From contig JBGUTC010000010.1 in assembly GCA_045132895.1 (NCBI GenBank), positions 1 through 35,198 of the forward strand: a stretch of DNA of 35,198 nucleotides, read 5' to 3'. Of this stretch, positions 1 through 7,915 are shown in pieces. Source of the stretch: UMGS755 sp045132895 (GTDB lineage: Bacteria > Bacillota > Clostridia > UBA1381 > UBA9506). The notes beneath the pieces are model-generated. The model searched no databases. It saw nothing but the letters and a program-made list of their open reading frames with translations, and was not told where the DNA came from. Position 1 is the first letter of the stretch. Each line of letters begins with the position of its first letter. The position numbers and the translations under genes were made by a program.

Positions 1-38
1 AGCGTTCGTCCTGAGCCAGGATCAAACTCTCAAAAAAG
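1..38 (-). rRNA. rrs: 16S ribosomal RNA, 5' end only (partial)
   Basis: The reverse complement of the first 30 bases is the near-universal start of bacterial 16S rRNA (AGAGTTTGATCCTGGCTCAG, followed by GACGAACGCT). The gene reads leftwards off the window edge, so only its first ~38 bases are present. The mature 5' end is placed about 8 bases before AGAGTTTG by analogy with other Firmicutes, so it is approximate. An edge inside a 16S gene is typical of an assembly broken at a repeated rRNA operon. Confidence 0.95.
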
Positions 39-203
39 TTTGTATCTCAAATCCGCTTTCACGGACTTAAAATCTCCTAGCCAGTCAATACTGACTTAAA
101 TGTTTTCTGTCTATCCAGAATTTACTCAAATGAATTATTTAGAGCCTGCTCTGTTTAATTTTCAAGGTTCGGTGTGCTGTGCATTTCCCCAGCACGGAAT
201 ATT
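39..203 (-). other. pre-16S rRNA leader
   Basis: This is the transcribed leader between the rRNA promoter and the 16S 5' end. On the minus strand it contains CCTTGAAAATTAAACAGAG, a sequence commonly seen before 16S genes in Firmicutes, and then GGCTCTAAATAA, which loosely resembles a boxA antitermination site. No gene is seen here. The boxA assignment is weak. Confidence 0.6.
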
Positions 204-265
204 ATTATAGCACCTATAAAAGCGTTTGTCAACACTTTTTTGAAACTTTTTTAAAATTTTTTTCG
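204..265 (-). promoter_or_regulatory. rRNA operon promoter with AT-rich upstream element
   Basis: On the minus strand a perfect -35 box (TTGACA, 227-232) and a perfect -10 box (TATAAT, 204-209) are separated by exactly 17 bp. Positions 233-265, just upstream, are runs of A and T like the UP element that binds the RNA polymerase alpha subunit at rRNA promoters. It drives the 16S gene at the left edge. Confidence 0.85.
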
Positions 266-316
266 TTGGGTGCATCTCCCCGGTCTGACCGTTTTCTGCA
301 AAGGGATACTTCGCTG

Positions 317-997
317 TTAAAGCCGGATGGGAACCTGCCCGGAAACTTCAATAGAATTCTCTGTAACGCGACAATCCACAGCCAGAATCTGAACCCCCGC
401 TTCCCGGGCTTTCCGCAGGGCATCCCCAAAGGCAGGGTGGGTGTCATCATTGGGCATAAAAAGTGAAACATCTTCCATTTGAATGATAAACACAACATAA
501 GCCGAAAAACCCTTTTCCCGGCAGGTAATCAGTTCATCCAGATGCTTGACGCCGCGCTCTGTCGGCGCATCAGGAAAACAGCAAACCCCGTTATTTTCCA
601 GCGTTACGCCTTTTACCTCGACAAAAATTTTCTCGCCGTCGGCTTCTATATAAAAATCAAACCGGGAATTTAAAAAGGTGCATTCCGGTTTCAGCATTGT
701 CACGTTCTGAAACAAATTGCCACGGGCAATCCACTCGGCAAAGAGTTTATTAGGCGCCTGACTGTCCATGTGAATCAGGCGATTTCCTTTATAGACCGCA
801 ATTAAGTCAAATTTCGTTTTTCTCTCCGGTTTATCAGATTCCTGTACAAAAACCGTGGCACCGGGAACCAGAAGTTCGCGGCAGCGCCCCGTATTTTTTA
901 CATGACAAACCTCTTCATGCCCATCCAGTTCAATCATGGCAATAAAGCGGTTGGGTCGGGACAGAAATGTTGCCCGGCGCATTCGTTCATACTGCAT
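317..997 (-). CDS. sfsA: SfsA family protein (sugar fermentation stimulation protein homologue, putative nuclease)
   Basis: The 226-residue product has the usual length and features of the SfsA family: an N-terminal OB-like region with the NTGR motif (35-38) and a PD-(D/E)XK nuclease-like core with D114 and the E127-V-K129 pair. Family members bind DNA, and nuclease activity on DNA and RNA has been proposed; the link to sugar fermentation in E. coli is historical. The start is supported by GGAGG seven bases upstream and by a promoter at 1020-1049. It is a single-gene unit divergent from rubrerythrin. I see no clear terminator hairpin before the rRNA promoter that lies downstream. Confidence 0.92.
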   Translation of the reverse strand: MQYERMRRATFLSRPNRFIAMIELDGHEEVCHVKNTGRCRELLVPGATVFVQESDKPERKTKFDLIAVYKGNRLIHMDSQAPNKLFAEWIARGNLFQNVTMLKPECTFLNSRFDFYIEADGEKIFVEVKGVTLENNGVCCFPDAPTERGVKHLDELITCREKGFSAYVVFIIQMEDVSLFMPNDDTHPAFGDALRKAREAGVQILAVDCRVTENSIEVSGQVPIRL

Positions 998-1019
998 GAC
1001 CTTGCCTCCTTTCCATAAA

Positions 1020-1049
1020 ATTTTACCATGGCAGCCGGGCTTTTGTCAA
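1020..1049 (-). promoter_or_regulatory. sfsA promoter
   Basis: On the minus strand TTGACA (1044-1049) and TAAAAT (1020-1025) are spaced by 18 bp, about 22 bp before the sfsA start codon with a GGAGG site between. Confidence 0.65.
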
Positions 1050-1113
1050 TTTGGTATAAAAGGAAAATATCGGGGAAAACTACTATATACTACAGATTGA
1101 AAGGACGGATGAC

Positions 1114-1647
1114 ATGAACTTAGAAGGAACTAAAACAGAGCAAAATCTCCGGACGGCTTTTGCCGGCGAATCCCAGGCGCGCAATAAATATACCTATTTT
1201 GCCTCGGTGGCGCAGAAAGAGGGGTATGAACAGATTGCTGCGCTGTTCCGGGAAACGGCGGACAATGAATGTGCCCACGCTAAAATCTGGTTCCGGCTTT
1301 TGGGCGGCATCGGCGCAACGGAACCTAATCTGGAAAGCGCTGCAGCAGGGGAGAACAGCGAATGGACGCATATGTATGCTGAATTCGCCAAAACCGCTGA
1401 AGAAGAGGGGTTTACATCCATCGCAAAACTGTTTTCTCAGGTTGCAAACATTGAAAAAGAGCACGAAAAACGATTCCGTGCGCTGATTGAGAACGTGAAA
1501 AACAAGCAGGTCTTTACAAAACCCACAGAAAAAACCTGGATCTGCCGGAACTGCGGTCATGAACACAGCAGCACCAATGCACCAAACGCCTGCCCCGTTT
1601 GCGGCCATCCGCAAAGTTATTTTGAAGTGAAAACAGAAAACTATTAA
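1114..1647 (+). CDS. rbr: rubrerythrin
   Basis: The 177-residue protein is a two-domain rubrerythrin, a peroxide-scavenging non-haem iron protein of anaerobes. Residues 1-135 form the ferritin-like four-helix domain with candidate diiron ligands E19, E52, H55, E114 and H117. Residues 140-177 form the rubredoxin-like domain with two Cys pairs (C144/C147 and C160/C163) for a single iron. The start has AAAGGA upstream. A TATACT at 1086-1091 may be its -10 box, but no good -35 is seen and no PerR-box-like palindrome is obvious. It is monocistronic and ends at a hairpin shared with the convergent pseudouridine synthase gene. It is one of the few left-arm genes on the plus strand. Confidence 0.95.
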   Translation: MNLEGTKTEQNLRTAFAGESQARNKYTYFASVAQKEGYEQIAALFRETADNECAHAKIWFRLLGGIGATEPNLESAAAGENSEWTHMYAEFAKTAEEEGFTSIAKLFSQVANIEKEHEKRFRALIENVKNKQVFTKPTEKTWICRNCGHEHSSTNAPNACPVCGHPQSYFEVKTENY

Positions 1648-1661
1648 GTGAAAGAGTAAGC

Positions 1662-1689
1662 AAAAACCTCCGCAGAGCGGAGGTTTTTT
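1662..1689. terminator. bidirectional terminator between rubrerythrin and rluA-type gene
   Basis: A 7-bp GC-rich stem (CCTCCGC 1667-1673 and GCGGAGG 1677-1683) with a 3-base loop is flanked by AAAAA on the left and TTTTTT on the right. It can therefore end transcription from both sides. The stop codon of the minus-strand gene lies in its T run. Confidence 0.85.
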
Positions 1690-2605
1690 AAAACAAATCT
1701 TCAAAAATGTTTTCGTTGAGGGATACGGTTTGATCCTGCAAGTATGCCAGCGCGCCGGCATCATCCCGGAAAGCAAAGGTCAACCGGTAAGCACAAAGAG
1801 CCTGGTAACGGTAGCGCTTATCTTTGGGCGCGCCATATTTTGTGTCGCCCAGGAGGGGATGCCCTGCGTCGGAGAACTGGACGCGGATCTGATGCTTTCG
1901 CCCGGTTAAGAGAGTCACCGCCAGCAGGGAAAGCCCACCACCGGCTTTCAACACCCGATAGGACAGCGCTGCATTTTTCGCGCCTTTCGTTCCGGGTCGG
2001 ACCACCCGGACGCGGTTTTCCTTTTCGTCTGAAAGCAGAAAATGTTCCAGTCTGCCGCTTTGTTTCTCCATTGCGCCATGAACGACGCAAAGGTATTCCT
2101 TTCTGACCTCGCCGTTCTTGATTTTTTCATTCACGGTTTTTAAGGCCTCAGCATTTTTCGCCGCCAAAACCAGTCCGCGGGTGTTCCGGTCAATACGATT
2201 CGCCAGACTGGGCGCGAACGTGTTCTCCTTTTGAGGGTCAAATTCGCCTTTTTGATATAAATACCCCTGAATCTGGGCAAGGAGGGATGTCTCGTCGCCA
2301 TGGGATGCCTGACCGGCCGGTTTATCGGCAATCAGGATATTTTCATCCTCGTAAACCACCGAAAGTCCGTCACCGCTGACGGTAATTTCCTCTTTTTCCT
2401 GAAAAAATTCATCGTTGATATATAGGTACAGTTCATCGCCTACGGACAGAACGTCCTGAGCCGACAGCGCCTTTTTGTTCCGCTTCACCCGCTTATTCCG
2501 CAATTGCTTATACAAAAGGCTGCGGGGCATGGTGGGCAGAAGTTTCGACAAAAACTTATCCACTCGCTGGCCGCTATCATTCCGGTTAATCGTCACAATT
2601 TTCAT
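1688..2605 (-). CDS. RluA family 23S rRNA/tRNA pseudouridine synthase
   Basis: This 305-residue enzyme isomerises uridine to pseudouridine in structured RNA. Residues ~12-75 look like an S4 RNA-binding domain (QRVDKFLSKLLP). The catalytic loop is NRIDRNTRG (136-144) with the nucleophile Asp139, a variant of the common HRLDRDTSG. A C-terminal HQIRVQF motif is also typical. It is the last gene of the purL-lepA operon, 8 bp after the cardiolipin synthase gene. Which uridine it modifies (RluC-, RluD- or other type) cannot be told from the sequence. Confidence 0.9.
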   Translation of the reverse strand: MKIVTINRNDSGQRVDKFLSKLLPTMPRSLLYKQLRNKRVKRNKKALSAQDVLSVGDELYLYINDEFFQEKEEITVSGDGLSVVYEDENILIADKPAGQASHGDETSLLAQIQGYLYQKGEFDPQKENTFAPSLANRIDRNTRGLVLAAKNAEALKTVNEKIKNGEVRKEYLCVVHGAMEKQSGRLEHFLLSDEKENRVRVVRPGTKGAKNAALSYRVLKAGGGLSLLAVTLLTGRKHQIRVQFSDAGHPLLGDTKYGAPKDKRYRYQALCAYRLTFAFRDDAGALAYLQDQTVSLNENIFEDLF

Positions 2606-2613
2606 ACCATCAC

Positions 2614-4143
2614 CTACATCAGGGGTGCAAAGAGCCGGAACAGACTTTGAAACACCCGTTTTACAAATCCGCTTTTTAAATCTTTTGCTTCAATTTTCTT
2701 GCTTTTCTCCAAGGTTTTCAGAAAATCTTCCTTAATATCCGAAATAGCACGGACACCGCAGAGCCACGCGCCACACTCAAAGTGCAGATAAAGGCTCCGG
2801 CAGTCAAGGTTCACCGTTCCCACCGTTGCAACGCTATCGTCCGCCACCATGACCTTAGCATGGACAAAGCCGGGGGTGTATTCATAGATTTCCACGCCGC
2901 CGGCAAGGAGCTCCCGATAATAGGACTGGGTGGTGATATGGACATACCGTTTATCCGGCACCCCGGGGGTCAGAATTTTAACATCCACCCCGTTTTTCGC
3001 TGCCAGAACAAGAGCCGAAACCAAAACGTCATCAATGATCAGGTAGGGAGTGATGATATAAAGATAGTCCCGCGCACCGTTAATCAGGTTCAGATACACC
3101 TGCTCACCCACATACTCCTTATCAACAGGGTTATCGGAATAGGGGATAATGTAGCCATCCTCTTCGGTTTCTGCCTCCTTGGGCTGGAGATATGCGCTCA
3201 TGTCCTCCTTGTCACCCGTCAGCGTCTGCCACATGGTCAGAAACATCAGGGTAAAGCCGTTAACAGACTCGCCGGTGACTTCAATGGCCGCGTCCTTCCA
3301 GTGGCCGAACCGGAGGGTTTCGTTGATATATTCATCTGCCAGATTCACGCCGCCGGTAAACGCCCATTTCCCGTCAATTACCGCAATTTTCCGGTGGTCA
3401 CGATGGTTTTGCAAAGTGGAGAGGGCAGGGCGGAATTTATTGAATACCATGCAGCGGATGCCGCAGGCTTCCAGATAATTCCGATAGTCAAGAGGCAGGA
3501 GCAAAAGGCAACCCATATCATCATAAATCAGCCGGACATCCACGCCTTCTGCCGCCTTGCGCTTTAAAATATCTAAAATAGAGTTCCACATTTTTCCTTC
3601 CTGAATAATGAAATATTCCAGGAAAATAAAGGATTGTGCCTGTTCCAGCGCCGAAAGGAGCGCCGAAAATTTTTCCTCGCCGGGCGAGAGGTAACGGACA
3701 GAATGGTTGGCATAGAGCCTGAAACCACATTGCTCCGTCAGGTAATGTGCCTGATGGCTATAAGCAGGGTGCTCATTCTGAAAGTTTTGCCGAACTTCCG
3801 GTTCCGTAACAAAGGAGTCTGCCACCATTTTTTCTGAAAGCCGGAGCCGCTTTTTAAACGCCATGGTAAAGCCCTGAAAACGCACCAGCAGGTAGAGAAG
3901 TCCGCCAAAGAGCGGAAAAGACAGAACCGTAACTGACCAAAGCAATTTATATAGTGCTCTGCTTGATGACGTTATAACGTGGAGCACAACGCCTAAGCTG
4001 ATGATGCTCAGGACGTTATAAATCCAGCGGTAGGTCTGGCTGGAACTGTAAATCATCGCCACCATTAAAGCAAGTTGCAACAGCAGCAGGAAGATAACCG
4101 TCACCCGCCGCCGGAACACCATTCTGACCCATTTTTTCTGCAT
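2614..4143 (-). CDS. cls: cardiolipin synthase
   Basis: This 509-residue membrane enzyme condenses two phosphatidylglycerols to cardiolipin. Two hydrophobic segments at ~15-33 and ~42-58 and a third at ~68-88 anchor it. Two phospholipase D HxKx4D motifs follow: H250/K252/D257 (HRKIAVID) and H428/K430/D435 (HAKVMVAD), each with the usual downstream Gly-rich tail. Length and order match bacterial Cls of the ClsA type. It lies between hemW and the pseudouridine synthase gene with gaps of ~10 and 8 bp, so it is co-transcribed with both. Confidence 0.93.
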   Translation of the reverse strand: MQKKWVRMVFRRRVTVIFLLLLQLALMVAMIYSSSQTYRWIYNVLSIISLGVVLHVITSSSRALYKLLWSVTVLSFPLFGGLLYLLVRFQGFTMAFKKRLRLSEKMVADSFVTEPEVRQNFQNEHPAYSHQAHYLTEQCGFRLYANHSVRYLSPGEEKFSALLSALEQAQSFIFLEYFIIQEGKMWNSILDILKRKAAEGVDVRLIYDDMGCLLLLPLDYRNYLEACGIRCMVFNKFRPALSTLQNHRDHRKIAVIDGKWAFTGGVNLADEYINETLRFGHWKDAAIEVTGESVNGFTLMFLTMWQTLTGDKEDMSAYLQPKEAETEEDGYIIPYSDNPVDKEYVGEQVYLNLINGARDYLYIITPYLIIDDVLVSALVLAAKNGVDVKILTPGVPDKRYVHITTQSYYRELLAGGVEIYEYTPGFVHAKVMVADDSVATVGTVNLDCRSLYLHFECGAWLCGVRAISDIKEDFLKTLEKSKKIEAKDLKSGFVKRVFQSLFRLFAPLM

Positions 4144-4153
4144 TTTTTTCGCC

Positions 4154-5278
4154 TCAATCTAATATAAATTCACAAAAAACACCATTGGAAACGTCGATGC
4201 CCCGCTTTGTCAGGCGAATTCTTTCGCCATTCTCTTCCAGCATCCCCAAACCGATTAGTTTTGCAAGGGGTTTTTCATAGACTTCTTCTAAGGTTTTTCC
4301 GAAAGAGTTCTCAAAATCCCGGCGCAAAACGCCGTCTCTCGTCCGCCTGAGACCTAAGAACATAAACTCCGCCATAGCATCTTTCTCTGTAATGATTTGG
4401 CCTTCCGGATGTCTGCCCGACCTGACCCGTTCATAATAGCCGGCAAAATCTGCCGGATTTTCATAGCGCTCATTTCCAAAAAAGGAATGGGCACCGGCAC
4501 CGAGACCGATATAGGGTCCCCGGGTCCAGTATTTCGTATTATGTCGGGATTCCCGCCCCGGCTTGGCAAAATTAGAGATTTCATAACGCTCATAGCCGTT
4601 TTTTTCTAAAAATTCCGTAATCAGTTCATCCCGGCGTCTGTCCTCGTCTTCATCAGGAAGAGACAGTTTGCCGGCAAGGTGGTCCTCATACATAGGCGTT
4701 CCCTCGCAGAGCATCAGGGAATAACAGGAAAGATGCTCCGGGGCAAGAGAAACCGCGTGGGACAGGCTCTCTGTCAGGGTCTTTTCCGTCTGACCCGGAA
4801 TGGAGAACATCAGGTCTAAGCTGAGATTTGAAATCCCTGCCTGCCGGGCAGCCAGAACCGCTTCTTCCGCTTCTTTTGCCCTGTGGATTCGGCCCAGGGC
4901 GGAAAGCTCGCTGTCAACGAAAGACTGGACGCCCAGACTGACCCGATTCACGCCGTTTTCCGCCAGCACCCTAAAGGTTTCGGTATTGACCGTACCCGGG
5001 TTGGCTTCCACGGTGATTTCGCAATTTTCCGCAAGAGAAAAAGACCGCCTCACAGCAGAGAGCACCTGCGAAAGTTGTGCAGGTGCTAAGGCTGTGGGCG
5101 TTCCGCCACCTAAATAGACTGTATCAAGAACTGCGCCGCGATATGCATCCATTTCCTGCACTAAGGCAGAAACATACCGCTCCGTTTCATCCAGCCGTCC
5201 GGCATAGGAAACGAAGTCACAATAGCGGCATTTTTGTTTGCAAAAGGGGAAATGAAGATATAATCCTACCTTATTCAT
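4154..5278 (-). CDS. hemW: radical SAM haem chaperone HemW
   Basis: The 374-residue protein carries the radical-SAM cluster motif CxxxCxxC at C13/C17/C20, then LGGGTPTAL, and the HNTKYW motif of the HemN/HemW group. Such proteins were long called oxygen-independent coproporphyrinogen oxidases, but the HemW branch (short N terminus, next to lepA in many Firmicutes) inserts haem into target proteins. The start overlaps the end of lepA by 8 bp, which implies translational coupling. No other haem gene is seen in the window, and its real clients here are unknown. Confidence 0.92.
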   Translation of the reverse strand: MNKVGLYLHFPFCKQKCRYCDFVSYAGRLDETERYVSALVQEMDAYRGAVLDTVYLGGGTPTALAPAQLSQVLSAVRRSFSLAENCEITVEANPGTVNTETFRVLAENGVNRVSLGVQSFVDSELSALGRIHRAKEAEEAVLAARQAGISNLSLDLMFSIPGQTEKTLTESLSHAVSLAPEHLSCYSLMLCEGTPMYEDHLAGKLSLPDEDEDRRRDELITEFLEKNGYERYEISNFAKPGRESRHNTKYWTRGPYIGLGAGAHSFFGNERYENPADFAGYYERVRSGRHPEGQIITEKDAMAEFMFLGLRRTRDGVLRRDFENSFGKTLEEVYEKPLAKLIGLGMLEENGERIRLTKRGIDVSNGVFCEFILD

Positions 5279-7076
5279 CCAGTTTCAGAACGGACATAAA
5301 CGCTTCCTGAGGCACCTCAACGCTGCCCACCTGGCGCATCCGCTTCTTACCCTCTTTCTGCTTCTCTAAAAGCTTTTTCTTTCTCGTAATGTCACCGCCG
5401 TAGCACTTGGCAAGGACATCTTTGCGCATGGCTTTAACCGTTTCTCTGGCGATAATTTTATTACCAATCGCCGCCTGAATGGGAATTTCAAAAAGCTGAC
5501 GGGGAATAGATGCTTTCAGTTTTTCCGCAATCTTTCTGCCGCGGGCATAAGACTTCGTGGAATGGACGATGAAAGACAGAGCGTCCACCATATCGCCGTT
5601 TAAGAGAATATCCAGTTTCACAAGGTCAGACTTTTCGTAGCCGCTGAGTTCATAGTCAAAGCTGGCATAGCCACGGGTTTTGGACTTTAAGGCATCGAAA
5701 AAGTCATAAATAATTTCATTTAAGGGCAGGTCATAGTGAAGCTGTGCACGGTCCGTATCGATATAAGTCATATTATGATAGATACCCCGTCGATCCTGAC
5801 AGAGTTCCATAACGTTACCCACAAATTCTGTCGGGGTCATAATATCCGCTTTGACCATGGGTTCTTCCATGGATAAAATTTCGCTGGGGTTCGGCATATT
5901 GGTGGGGTTTGAGATCCACAGTTCTTCCCCATTGGTTTTGTTCACTTTATAAACGACGCTGGGAGCCGTTGTAACCAGGTCAAGGTTATATTCACGCTCT
6001 AAGCGCTCCTGCATGATTTCCATATGCAAAAGACCCAAAAAGCCGCAACGGAAGCCAAAGCCTAAGGCAACAGATGTTTCCGGCTCAAAGGACAGAGACG
6101 CATCATTTAACTGAAGTTTTGCCAGGGCATCACGCAAATCGTCATACCGGGCGCCGTCAGCCGGGTAAATACCGCAGAACACCATGGGATTCACCTGTTT
6201 ATAACCGGCAAGAGGCTCTGCCGCCGGGCGTTTTGCCAACGTGATGGTGTCGCCGACACGGGTGTCAGACACATTTTTAATGGACGCCGTCAGGTATCCT
6301 ACCTCGCCGGCAGACAATTTATCGCATTTTAAGAAACCGTTGGGATGCAGGTAGCCGACTTCGACTACTTCAAATTCTTTTTCCGTCGCCATCAGGCGGA
6401 TAACGTCGCCGGTTTTCAGGCTGCCGTCCATCACGCGGAAATAGATAATAACGCCCTTATAGGGGTCATAGAAACTATCGAAAATCAAGGCAGAAAGAGG
6501 CTTTTCACTGTCGCCCTTCGGCGGGGGAATGAGCTTGACAATCTGCTCTAAAACCTCTTCAATCCCGATGCCGTTTTTCGCGGAAATTCTCGGCGCATCC
6601 TCTGCCGGGATGCCGATGATATTTTCGATTTCGCCGATGACAACCTCCGGCTGTGCCGCAGGGAGGTCAATTTTATTGATAACGGGCATGATCTCAAGGT
6701 CGTGGTCAATGGCAAGATAGGTGTTTGCCAGAGTCTGCGCCTCAATACCCTGCGCCGCATCCACGACTAAAATTGCGCCTTCGCAGGCAGCAAGGCTACG
6801 GGAAACCTCGTAGTTAAAGTCCACGTGCCCCGGGGTATCAATCAGGTTCAGGACATATTCTTCCCCGTCAGAAGCCTGATAGAGAAGACGGACAGCACGG
6901 GCTTTAATGGTAATGCCGCGTTCACGCTCTAAGTCCATGTTATCAAGAACCTGCGCTTCCATTTCGCGCTCGGTTAAAAGACCGGTTTTTTCCAAAAGCC
7001 GGTCAGCAAGAGTGGACTTACCGTGATCAATATGTGCAATAATAGAAAAATTTCTGATATGTTCCTGGTTTACCAT
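5271..7076 (-). CDS. lepA: elongation factor 4 (LepA), ribosome-associated GTPase
   Basis: The 601 residues match full-length LepA. The GTPase motifs are in order: AHIDHGKST (14-22), RERGITIKA, DTPGHVDF and NKIDLP. The EF-G-like domains and the LepA-specific C-terminal domain follow (SYARGRKIAEKLK and RKKKLLEKQKEGKKRMRQVG). It acts on the ribosome during initiation and elongation, back-translocating or remodelling stalled complexes. Start codon and GGAGG site are clear. It is 17 bp after the phosphorylase gene and overlaps hemW, the common lepA-hemW pair of Firmicutes. Confidence 0.97.
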   Translation of the reverse strand: MVNQEHIRNFSIIAHIDHGKSTLADRLLEKTGLLTEREMEAQVLDNMDLERERGITIKARAVRLLYQASDGEEYVLNLIDTPGHVDFNYEVSRSLAACEGAILVVDAAQGIEAQTLANTYLAIDHDLEIMPVINKIDLPAAQPEVVIGEIENIIGIPAEDAPRISAKNGIGIEEVLEQIVKLIPPPKGDSEKPLSALIFDSFYDPYKGVIIYFRVMDGSLKTGDVIRLMATEKEFEVVEVGYLHPNGFLKCDKLSAGEVGYLTASIKNVSDTRVGDTITLAKRPAAEPLAGYKQVNPMVFCGIYPADGARYDDLRDALAKLQLNDASLSFEPETSVALGFGFRCGFLGLLHMEIMQERLEREYNLDLVTTAPSVVYKVNKTNGEELWISNPTNMPNPSEILSMEEPMVKADIMTPTEFVGNVMELCQDRRGIYHNMTYIDTDRAQLHYDLPLNEIIYDFFDALKSKTRGYASFDYELSGYEKSDLVKLDILLNGDMVDALSFIVHSTKSYARGRKIAEKLKASIPRQLFEIPIQAAIGNKIIARETVKAMRKDVLAKCYGGDITRKKKLLEKQKEGKKRMRQVGSVEVPQEAFMSVLKLDE

Positions 7077-7093
7077 AGGTTCCTCCTATGTTC

Positions 7094-7897
7094 TTAGAGT
7101 TCTGCAATCATGGCGGAGATTAAGGTTTTAAACTGCTCAATCGCCACCTGACTAAAGCCTAAATGCTTAATTTCCTTTTCAATACCGGCCGCCATGTTCA
7201 CACAGAAGGAGAGGCCAAAAACCTCCAGACCTCCATGAACGGCACAAAGCACTTCCGGCACAGTGGACATTCCCACCGCATCAGCGCCCAGAGTCCGAAG
7301 CATCCGGATTTCTGCCGGCGTTTCGTAGTTAGGGCCGGACATATAGGCATAGACGCCTTCTTGTAAAGGAATGGACAAATCTGCTGCCTTTTCCTTTGCC
7401 AAAGCCCGCAGGCGGGCAGAGTAAGCATCAGACATATCGAAAAACCGGGGGCCGAAAACGTCCATATTTTCGCCCCGCAGGGGTGTATCGTTAAAAAACT
7501 TGATGTGGTCAGAAATGACCATTAAATCCCCCACACGGTAGTCCGTATTAATAGCGCCTACCGCATTGGTGACAAAGAGGGTTTTTACCCCCAAAAGGGT
7601 CATCACCCGGACGGGAAAAGCCACCTCGTGCATGGAATACCCCTCATAATAATGAATTCTGCCCTGGAGAACCAGCACATCTTTTCCATGCAGGGTGCCC
7701 GCAACCAGCTGACCTTTATGATAAGGTGCCGTGCTTACCGGGAAATGGGGGATGTCGCCATAGGGAATGGTGACCGGGTTTTCTAAAAGTTCTGCAAATT
7801 CGCCCAGCCCCGTCCCTAAAATCAAGGCTATCCGGGGGCGCACCGGGATTCTGTTTTGTATATATGCTGCTGCCTGAGACAGTTGTTCCATCATCAT
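7094..7897 (-). CDS. punA: purine nucleoside phosphorylase
   Basis: The 267-residue enzyme belongs to the trimeric PNP/MTAP family and splits guanosine and inosine to base plus ribose-1-phosphate. Visible motifs are ILGTGLGEF for phosphate binding, HFPVSTAPYHKG, LQGRIHYYEGY, TNAVGAIN and VGMSTVPEV. It lies 18 bp after purL in the same operon, so purine synthesis and salvage are co-expressed. The first of three consecutive Met codons is chosen because GGAGG is 7 bases before it. The exact substrate range is not evident. Confidence 0.93.
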   Translation of the reverse strand: MMMEQLSQAAAYIQNRIPVRPRIALILGTGLGEFAELLENPVTIPYGDIPHFPVSTAPYHKGQLVAGTLHGKDVLVLQGRIHYYEGYSMHEVAFPVRVMTLLGVKTLFVTNAVGAINTDYRVGDLMVISDHIKFFNDTPLRGENMDVFGPRFFDMSDAYSARLRALAKEKAADLSIPLQEGVYAYMSGPNYETPAEIRMLRTLGADAVGMSTVPEVLCAVHGGLEVFGLSFCVNMAAGIEKEIKHLGFSQVAIEQFKTLISAMIAEL

Positions 7898-7915
7898 AAG
7901 GCGCCCTCCTGATTT

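Noticed and set aside
1120..1776. Long minus-strand open frame over rubrerythrin
   Set aside because: It is the antisense of a clear rubrerythrin gene, has no ribosome site and crosses the shared terminator.
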